A DNA stretch of 20,111 bases from a virus: the IMG/VR virus record IMGVR_UViG_3300020195_000188, positions 1-20,111 of that record. The stretch is one strand, 5' to 3'. The notes below the pieces were generated by a model that was given only the letters and a program-made list of their open reading frames with translations, was not told the origin of the DNA and made no database searches. Positions 11,821 through 17,381 of the stretch are shown one piece after another. The position numbers were made by a program, and so were the translations under genes. Every line of letters begins with the position of its first letter. Position 1 is the stretch's first letter.

Positions 11821-13448
11821 TGAGATTCGTACTTAACCCAACATCGGGACAGCTAGACCTGGTGGGCGACGGCGGCGGCGGTCCTGTTACAGGATCGCCA
11901 AATGAGTTCGCACGCTTCGACTCTGCAGGCCTTCTCACAAACGTGCCCGGCTGGTCATTCAATGAGGCAACGTCAGAGGTAGCCGCATCCCTTGGGCGAC
12001 AGCCCGCTGGGGAATCGGGCTTCTATCAATGGCAGAATAGCTACCTTACGTTTTCGCCCACAGCTAACTCTCCTGACCAGGTGTGGGCGTCTCGCAACAT
12101 ATCTATCACTTTCGACACGGCATCAAGCGGCTTTAGCCAGGGCACGAACGGCACTGCGGCGATGCTTGATAACTATTATTTCTCGCACCTAGGCACTGGC
12201 AACGTAGGGCAGCTCGTTTACCAGAACATGAATGCGGAGCTAGGCAACGGCGTAGATCCTATCTCGATCAAGGGCTTATCGTTTATTCAGGGCTATTCAG
12301 AATTTAAAGCGAACGTAACGATTGATGGACCTATCCAGGGATACATCTCAGCCATTAGGTTTAACGCCGCATCGATTACGTCTGCTTCACATTACAATAT
12401 TACGTTCGCAGACTTTAACGATATGCCGATAGCGTTGGGTAACTATCAATCATTTAATGCAACACCGCAGCTAGGCAGCATAAAGAACAATTCAAGTTAC
12501 ACTGGTGTAAACCTCGCAGCGTACATCACAACGTTCACGGGCAACGCAGGCTACACAGGCGTAGGCATCTCTCCTAATATTGTCACGATGAACACAGGAT
12601 CATTTAACGGCATAAGCATTTCGCCTAACATCACATCTTGCATTGATGCCACGGGCATACGTGTAGACATGTCGAATGTTAACGCTAGCGGCAGTAAGCG
12701 TGCAGCAGACTTCAATGGCAATTGCGACATAACCGGCTATCTAAACGTGACGGGAAACTTCAACACTTCAGTGGAAATTAACCCCATTGATCTAGGCGGC
12801 GCCGTTAGTGTCGGCAATAGCATAAATACAGGCATTACCGCACTGGCAAACGTCACAACCGCAAACGTGGACGTGCTCGGTACTGTCCTTCCGATGAACG
12901 TGGTCCTGCGCGCAAATTCTATAAATACATCGGGGCCATTCAATCTAGGCTTTACATCGGCTGGCCTTGTCTCAACCGTAGAGACGCACTCAGGATCAAG
13001 CCTAGACTTCTTATGTGCCGGCACGTTTGCCATTAACTTCTTAGGCACATCGACAGGCGGGACGATCGATAGGGTTACGCTATTCCGTGCGTTAGCCGTT
13101 CCAAACGGCATCACAGTCGTAAACGAACTGATCGGCTTTCATGCACAGGCACCGTTCGGGGATGTGGGCACTGACTCATGGGGCTTCTATGTTGACTCTG
13201 CTGGTGCCAATAACTATTTCGCAAACCGCGTACGCATAGGCGTAGGCAGTGACAAGGTCTCATCAGGCCAGGCACTTGAGGTAGTGGGTACGGTTCAGCT
13301 CAATGGCAACATCGGCTTCTTCGGTGTGGCAGAGTCAGCACAACAGGTTGGTGCTGCCGCCACTGCAGGAGCTGCCTACACAGCTACGGAGCAAGCCATG
13401 ATTCAAACCGTATATGATGCACTGCGCACATATGGTCTTCTAAACTAA
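11820..13448 (+). CDS. Fibre / appendage protein
   Basis: This 542-residue protein is probably a trimeric fibre on the head or tail. The head MRFVLNPTSGQLDLVGDGGGG is a short virion-attachment peptide followed by a Gly hinge. The long middle is beta-rich with repeated N/G/T-x-I/V strands (SIKNNSSYTGVNLAAYITTF, YTGVGISPNIVTMNTGSFNG), suggesting a beta-helix or stacked-strand shaft. The C-terminus (about 440-542) has DSWGFYVDSAGANNYFANRV, LEVVGTVQLNGNIGFFG and a final helix (TATEQAMIQTVYDALRTYGLLN) of the kind found at the end of phage fibres. The lack of a tail baseplate context leaves head fibre versus tail fibre open. It probably contacts the host surface. Confidence 0.75.
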   Translation: MRFVLNPTSGQLDLVGDGGGGPVTGSPNEFARFDSAGLLTNVPGWSFNEATSEVAASLGRQPAGESGFYQWQNSYLTFSPTANSPDQVWASRNISITFDTASSGFSQGTNGTAAMLDNYYFSHLGTGNVGQLVYQNMNAELGNGVDPISIKGLSFIQGYSEFKANVTIDGPIQGYISAIRFNAASITSASHYNITFADFNDMPIALGNYQSFNATPQLGSIKNNSSYTGVNLAAYITTFTGNAGYTGVGISPNIVTMNTGSFNGISISPNITSCIDATGIRVDMSNVNASGSKRAADFNGNCDITGYLNVTGNFNTSVEINPIDLGGAVSVGNSINTGITALANVTTANVDVLGTVLPMNVVLRANSINTSGPFNLGFTSAGLVSTVETHSGSSLDFLCAGTFAINFLGTSTGGTIDRVTLFRALAVPNGITVVNELIGFHAQAPFGDVGTDSWGFYVDSAGANNYFANRVRIGVGSDKVSSGQALEVVGTVQLNGNIGFFGVAESAQQVGAAATAGAAYTATEQAMIQTVYDALRTYGLLN

Positions 13449-13457
13449 GGGGATGCT

Positions 13458-13778
13458 ATGGGGCTTATTAAAAGTATCTCAGTGAATAGAAGCGGCACAT
13501 ACGCCACATATTGGAGGCTTGCGCGGTTTGAACTAAACATGGAATCAAACCACTCAAACGTAACGATGGCTGGCTACGTAACGATGCAACACTACCTTGA
13601 TGGGTTCGCACCGATTATGCACATTGACGTGAAGTGGTCCGGTGCCGATAATCCGATAACCGCTCAGGCGATGCAAGCAGGCCAGGGGTTCGCCCTAGCT
13701 TACGCAAAGCTTATAGCGCCAACGCCGCCTAGCCTCACCGCAAGGCCCAACCCTTTCGAAGGAGCAGTTCCCGCATGA
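13458..13778 (+). CDS. Small fibre-associated protein
   Basis: This is a 106-residue protein. ATG 13458 follows an AAGGGGA site (about 13446-13452). The N-terminal half has S-G-x-x-A-x-Y-W-R-L-x-x-F-x-L-x-M followed by SNVTMAGYVTMQHYLDGFAPI, a pattern of a widespread class of about 100-residue phage proteins that lie beside fibre genes (Y-W-R/K-I, then V-x-L/M-x-G-Y). The C-terminus is a helix and a Pro-rich tail. Function unknown; a folding chaperone or fibre cap is possible. Confidence 0.6.
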   Translation: MGLIKSISVNRSGTYATYWRLARFELNMESNHSNVTMAGYVTMQHYLDGFAPIMHIDVKWSGADNPITAQAMQAGQGFALAYAKLIAPTPPSLTARPNPFEGAVPA

Positions 13779-13927
13779 CACCACTACAGGCTTTAGACCT
13801 CATCTATAAAATGTCTCGCATGGCTGCACTGTCAGCGGACACACACGCTGAAGGGTATAATGCCTACCTCTCTCTCAAGGCAGCGTTAGAGCCTGCGCTA
13901 AAAGAACCGGAAGAGGCTAAGTCATGA
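13775..13927 (+). CDS. 50-residue helical protein of unknown function
   Basis: ATG 13775 overlaps the previous stop as ATGA with AAGGAG 11 bases upstream (13758-13763). It encodes two predicted helices (LQALDLIYKMSRMAALS and HAEGYNAYLSLKAALEPALKE) and an acidic end. Its stop overlaps the next ATG. It is compact and soluble and may be a small assembly partner of the neck protein that follows. Confidence 0.6.
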   Translation: MTPLQALDLIYKMSRMAALSADTHAEGYNAYLSLKAALEPALKEPEEAKS

Positions 13928-14763
13928 GCGTCACTAACCGCGTTCTATTCTCTGACAACGGCGTACTGGTAGACCTGACTAAGGACACTAACAAGTTTAA
14001 ATCTGGCACAGCTACCATTGCAGACTACACGGCAGCACAGGACTATCTGTACCTAGGCTCTATGGCACCGTTCAACCACTTCTATGTGAAGATGGCGACC
14101 GCATCCGCTGTGCCTGCATCGATGACGGCAGAGTACTGGGATGGCAAAGCCTGGATCCCTACATACAAACTTGACGATGAGACGAGTGGCCTTACCGCAT
14201 CGGGCTTCATCACCATGTTCCCTAGGCGGGATAACGCATGGAACGTCGAGAGCACTAACGACCGTGGAGACCAGGTCACGGGCCTTACCACGATCAACGT
14301 GTATGACATGTATTGGATGCGCTTAAAGCTTAGTGCCGACGTGCCGCTTGGTTTCGCGATCTCTTGGATCGGTCATAAGTTCTCTGACGACGATGACCTA
14401 GCCTCTGAGTTCCCAGACCTAGTGCGTGCAAAGATGTTGCTAGCGTATGGCACTGCTAAGACAAGTTGGGAGGAGCAGCACGCAAAGGCAGCTGATCTCA
14501 TTACCCAGGACTTGATCTCATCAGAGGTAATCTCTTGGAAGGGCCAGATCTTGGTGCGAGACGAGTTCACGCTGGCGTCAATACAGAAGGTAGCAGAGCT
14601 CATCTTCAACGCCCTAGGTGACGACTACCTCGATCAGAGGGACCGTGCGCAGGCCGAGTATAAGCGCAGGCTTGATAAGTCTTCTTATCGCATCGATGCA
14701 AACTCTAACGCGCTGCTCTCACAGGCTGAGGCCGTGTCTCGATCCGGGTTCATGCGCAGATGA
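13924..14763 (+). CDS. Neck / head-tail connector structural protein
   Basis: This is a 279-residue protein with an ATGA start overlap. Residues 1-150 are beta-rich (YLYLGSMAPFNHFYVKM, AEYWDGKAWIPTYKL, and YDMYWMRLKLSADVPLG), a likely beta-sandwich. From about 160 the chain is helical (DLVRAKMLLAYG, SWEEQHAKAADLITQDLIS, FTLASIQKVAELIFNALGDDYLDQRDRAQAEYKRRL), as in head-tail adaptor proteins. The order (before the tail terminator and tail tube) supports a connector role. I do not recognise a named family with certainty. It could also be a minor virion protein. Confidence 0.65.
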   Translation: MSVTNRVLFSDNGVLVDLTKDTNKFKSGTATIADYTAAQDYLYLGSMAPFNHFYVKMATASAVPASMTAEYWDGKAWIPTYKLDDETSGLTASGFITMFPRRDNAWNVESTNDRGDQVTGLTTINVYDMYWMRLKLSADVPLGFAISWIGHKFSDDDDLASEFPDLVRAKMLLAYGTAKTSWEEQHAKAADLITQDLISSEVISWKGQILVRDEFTLASIQKVAELIFNALGDDYLDQRDRAQAEYKRRLDKSSYRIDANSNALLSQAEAVSRSGFMRR

Positions 14764-15215
14764 GTAAGATCACCACAGTATACGATACGCTTCTAGCCGC
14801 GATCCTTCTGATATTTCCTGAGAAGACGAAGTTAAACGATCCATATACGCTTACCGATAACCCCGAGCATCTACTGCGTGACGGGTACGGGATGAGAAAG
14901 ACGGCGACAGAGTTGGGCATTGCTGAACTCTGCAATATCTCTGACGTCCATGGCTTTGAGGTAGCGCTGTGTAGAGAGATCGTCCGCACAGAGTCACAGG
15001 ACGTGCCTCTTGATGTCGAAGTGAAAGGCCTACTAGAGGATGCGTTCGAACTAAGAGAGCGGCTCTATCGGTATGACGAGCTAGGCATCTCAACTGACAT
15101 CACAAGTATAGACCTGGGCGGGGTGTCTGGCGTTGAGTCATTCATCTCGGGCAAGGGCAAGTTCATCTCAGTCGTCATTGCTTTCAACGTCCAGGTAACG
15201 GAAAATATAAACTAA
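14760..15215 (+). CDS. Tail terminator / tail completion protein
   Basis: This is a 151-residue protein, with ATGA overlap at 14760. It begins with a helix (YDTLLAAILLIFPEKTKL), then NDPYTLTDNPEHLLRDGYGMRK, which resembles the N-P-Y-x-L-x-x-N-P-x-x-x-L-x-x-G-Y-G pattern of phage tail completion proteins. A strand rich in V/A/L (FEVALCREIV) follows, and the end is a beta hairpin (SGVESFISGKGKFISVVIAFNVQV). The length and the location directly before the major tail protein fit the hexameric ring that caps the tail and meets the neck. Confidence in the family is moderate; the position argument is strong. Confidence 0.7.
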   Translation: MSKITTVYDTLLAAILLIFPEKTKLNDPYTLTDNPEHLLRDGYGMRKTATELGIAELCNISDVHGFEVALCREIVRTESQDVPLDVEVKGLLEDAFELRERLYRYDELGISTDITSIDLGGVSGVESFISGKGKFISVVIAFNVQVTENIN

Positions 15216-15240
15216 ACGAGCACTAACAGGGGGATATCAC

Positions 15241-16758
15241 ATGGCAGAGTTACAGCGGGCATCCGCGTTCGCAATCAAGAAAGAAGTTACTGTAGGCACA
15301 TTGATCGCCCCCACCGTGGGTGGAGACGCTATCCCTCTTCGTGCTGGGTTCTCTCAGACGAGCGCAGTTGAGGAGATTGTAAGCGACGAACTTCTGAACG
15401 ACATCGGCGCATCAAAGTCTCTCACTGGCCTTGAATCTCCTGCGGGCTCACACCCTGCATACCTGAAGCATTCTCAAGTCGAAGGTCAAGAGCCTGAGAC
15501 CGGCCTTCTTTATGAATCCGCATTCGGCGCTAAGTCTATCGCATCTGTCGAATACGATACGGTAGCCGCATCTACCGCAGGCACCACTGCAGCACGCGCT
15601 GTAATCAAGGTTGACGCTGGCGAGGGTGCATCATTTGAAGTCGGTGAGGCACTGATGATCAAAGATGGCGCGAACGGCTATTCGATCAGAAACATTCACT
15701 CGATCTCAGGCGATGACCTGACGCTTAACTTCAACATCGATGCAGCACCAGCTCTCGGCGTTAACCTAGGCAAGGCCGTACTGTATCGCCCCGTAGCTAG
15801 CGGGCACCCGTCTTTCAGCGCATGGCTCTACGGCGCAAACGGCGGCTACACGCAAGCTATCGCAGGCTGCCGTACGTCTGAGATTGCAATGACCTTTCCC
15901 GCTGCTGAACAAGCAGAGGTGTCCTTCAGCTATGAGGGTGTAGAGAGTTATTTCAATCCTGTGCAAGTGACCGCCACTAACCGCTTCATCGACTTTGTTG
16001 ACGATGGCGGCACGAAGGTTGCCGCACTTACGGTTGGGTTCTATAAGACCCCCATCGCATTTGCAGCACACGTTCAAGCTGTGATGCGCGCTGCATCGGT
16101 AGACATCATCACGGTCACCTATAGTAACGTGACTGGCAGATACACTCTTCTGTCCGATGGCACCACGTTCAGCCTGCTCTACAACACGGGCACGAATACG
16201 GCGAACTCTGCCGCAGTGCTGCTGGGCGATACGACCGCTGCTGACCGCACGGCTGCAGTGACCTACACTGGCGCTAATGCCATTAGCCTCGTGTTCCCGT
16301 TCAATGCAGTATACGACGATGCAACCAACATTGTAGTCAAGGGCGCTCAACTATTCGTTGGCGACTTCCATGAGAACATCTGTCGGGCTGCAACCAACGT
16401 ATCGATCACAATCGGGACGCCTCAAGAGGCTGTGCTTTCCATTTGCGCATCCTCCGGTGTGTCTGAACGTCTGATCAATGCACGTGAAGTAACGCTTGAG
16501 GCCACTCTTGTGCTTGAGCGTTATGAGTCGGGATTGTTCGACAAGTTCATCAACAACGGTGATGCTGTCGTTATGATGAACGCTGGCCAAAAAGACAGCG
16601 CTGGTAACTGGGCACCTGGTAAGTGCGTTAACCTGACCATGTTGCAAGCCACCATCACGCAACATGAAACGGGCGGAGATACGATTGTCGAAGTGACCTT
16701 GTCTGCTAAGGGTTACCTGACCTCTACCCGCAAAGACATTTACCTGAACTTCGCTTAA
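15241..16758 (+). CDS. Major tail tube protein with an inserted domain
   Basis: This is a 505-residue protein. ATG 15241 has AGGGGG seven bases upstream. Tube features: N-terminal FAIKKEVTVGTLIAPTVGGD, IPLRAGFSQTSAVEE (31-45), and a C-terminal strand set with TLEATLVLERYESGLFDKFI and TIVEVTLSAKGYL. Residues about 246-346 form a separate module: NRFIDFVDDGGTKVAALTVG, then YSNVTGRYTLLSDGTTFSLL, then LGDTTAADRTAAVTYTGA. This module type is one I associate with many phage virion proteins and it is inserted into the tube fold here, which also explains the large size (usual tube proteins are 150-300 residues). The insertion would project from the tail surface. Codon use is smooth like that of the capsid gene. 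Confidence 0.82.
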   Translation: MAELQRASAFAIKKEVTVGTLIAPTVGGDAIPLRAGFSQTSAVEEIVSDELLNDIGASKSLTGLESPAGSHPAYLKHSQVEGQEPETGLLYESAFGAKSIASVEYDTVAASTAGTTAARAVIKVDAGEGASFEVGEALMIKDGANGYSIRNIHSISGDDLTLNFNIDAAPALGVNLGKAVLYRPVASGHPSFSAWLYGANGGYTQAIAGCRTSEIAMTFPAAEQAEVSFSYEGVESYFNPVQVTATNRFIDFVDDGGTKVAALTVGFYKTPIAFAAHVQAVMRAASVDIITVTYSNVTGRYTLLSDGTTFSLLYNTGTNTANSAAVLLGDTTAADRTAAVTYTGANAISLVFPFNAVYDDATNIVVKGAQLFVGDFHENICRAATNVSITIGTPQEAVLSICASSGVSERLINAREVTLEATLVLERYESGLFDKFINNGDAVVMMNAGQKDSAGNWAPGKCVNLTMLQATITQHETGGDTIVEVTLSAKGYLTSTRKDIYLNFA

Positions 16759-16776
16759 CTAAAAGGTACGTACGGC

Positions 16777-17106
16777 ATGACGCAAAAGCATAAGAGCGAA
16801 CACGGTGAGATAGAATTCCGCCTACCCACAATCCCAGAAGCTTTGGGATTGTGGGGCAGGATGGGTGTAAGCCCCGACGACCTGCAGGATAAAGACTCAT
16901 TCATCCACAATCAGTTTACGCTCTTGAGTAAAATGATTGGGAGTATGGCACCCCTTGTCGTCAAGGTTGATTACACTTTCGGAGAAGTTAAGGTCACCGA
17001 CTTTGAAACTCTCTGCACACAAATGGGGGCTATGGCTGACCTTTGCCACGTGGCAGGCCGGATCATGGAAGCCATGCAGGGTGGGGCAGAGGCCAAAAAA
17101 AAGTAA
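16777..17106 (+). CDS. Tail assembly chaperone, gpG-like short form
   Basis: This is a 109-residue protein read without frameshift. ATG 16777 has AAGG ten bases upstream. It is acidic to neutral, with EIEFRLPTIPEALGLWGRMG and a helical C-terminus (FETLCTQMGAMADLCHVAGRIMEAMQ) ending in AEAKKK just at the slippery run. Chaperones of this type bind the tape measure and recruit tube subunits. Its place between tail tube and tape measure, its length and the frameshift site at its end are the hallmarks of lambda G-type genes, although sequence identity with lambda is not expected. Confidence 0.85.
   Translation: MTQKHKSEHGEIEFRLPTIPEALGLWGRMGVSPDDLQDKDSFIHNQFTLLSKMIGSMAPLVVKVDYTFGEVKVTDFETLCTQMGAMADLCHVAGRIMEAMQGGAEAKKK
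17097..17103 (+). promoter_or_regulatory. Slippery heptamer A AAA AAG for -1 frameshifting
   Basis: In the frame of the upstream gene the heptamer reads A AAA AAG, the classic bacterial slippery site, within an 8-A run (17095-17102). The 0-frame stop TAA follows at once (17104-17106). An SD-like AGGGTGGGG (17078-17086) ends ten bases upstream. A long stem begins 7 nt downstream. Together these copy the layout of the dnaX frameshift signal. Confidence 0.88.
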
Positions 17107-17381
17107 TCAATGACGCTCTGATCGCATGGTCTAACCCCACGGTTATGACATCGATCAGGGCGTCAAACAAAGTCTTAGCTGAGCGCATTGATAGCCTGGT
17201 CCCAGTACTAAACGCATACAACATGATTACCGAAGCGACAGAGATAGGGCTCACAATCAACGCTGACTGCCTGGATGTTGAGACGGTGCGCCTGGTATAC
17301 TTGCTCAAGACAAAGATCAGAGAACGAGAAGAGAAGAAATCGGCAGCAACGGCTAAGGGGGCTGGTAACCGTGGCAGATGA
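17103..17381 (+). CDS. T-like extension of the tail chaperone, made by -1 frameshift
   Basis: This is the 92-codon region in the -1 frame that follows the slippery heptamer. It begins VINDALIAWSNPTVMTSIRA and ends AATAKGAGNRGR. It has no start codon or ribosome site at its beginning, so it is read as the C-terminal part of a fusion of about 201 residues (the lambda GT equivalent). The chain is helical, with a charged KIREREEKKS segment near the end. The last 11 bases overlap the tape measure start. The extension is expected to contact the tube subunits, while the common N-terminus contacts the tape measure; this division comes from lambda. Confidence 0.85.
   Translation, partial: VINDALIAWSNPTVMTSIRASNKVLAERIDSLVPVLNAYNMITEATEIGLTINADCLDVETVRLVYLLKTKIREREEKKSAATAKGAGNRGR
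17111..17165 (+). promoter_or_regulatory. Frameshift-stimulating stem-loop
   Basis: TGACGCTCTGATCG (17111-17124) pairs with CGATCAGGGCGTCA (17152-17165): 14 base pairs with a single G-U. Inside the loop TAACC/GGTTA (17132-17136/17141-17145) forms a further stem with a CCAC loop, extendable by GTC/GAC across a one-base bulge. The 7-nt spacer after the heptamer is within the optimal range for -1 frameshifting. The stem lies in the coding sequence of the extension. Confidence 0.82.

Noticed and set aside
15766-16350. Long minus-strand frame of 194 codons opposite the tail tube gene
   Set aside because: It is the complement of a gene with strong family and codon signals. It has no start signals, and no minus-strand genes occur elsewhere.
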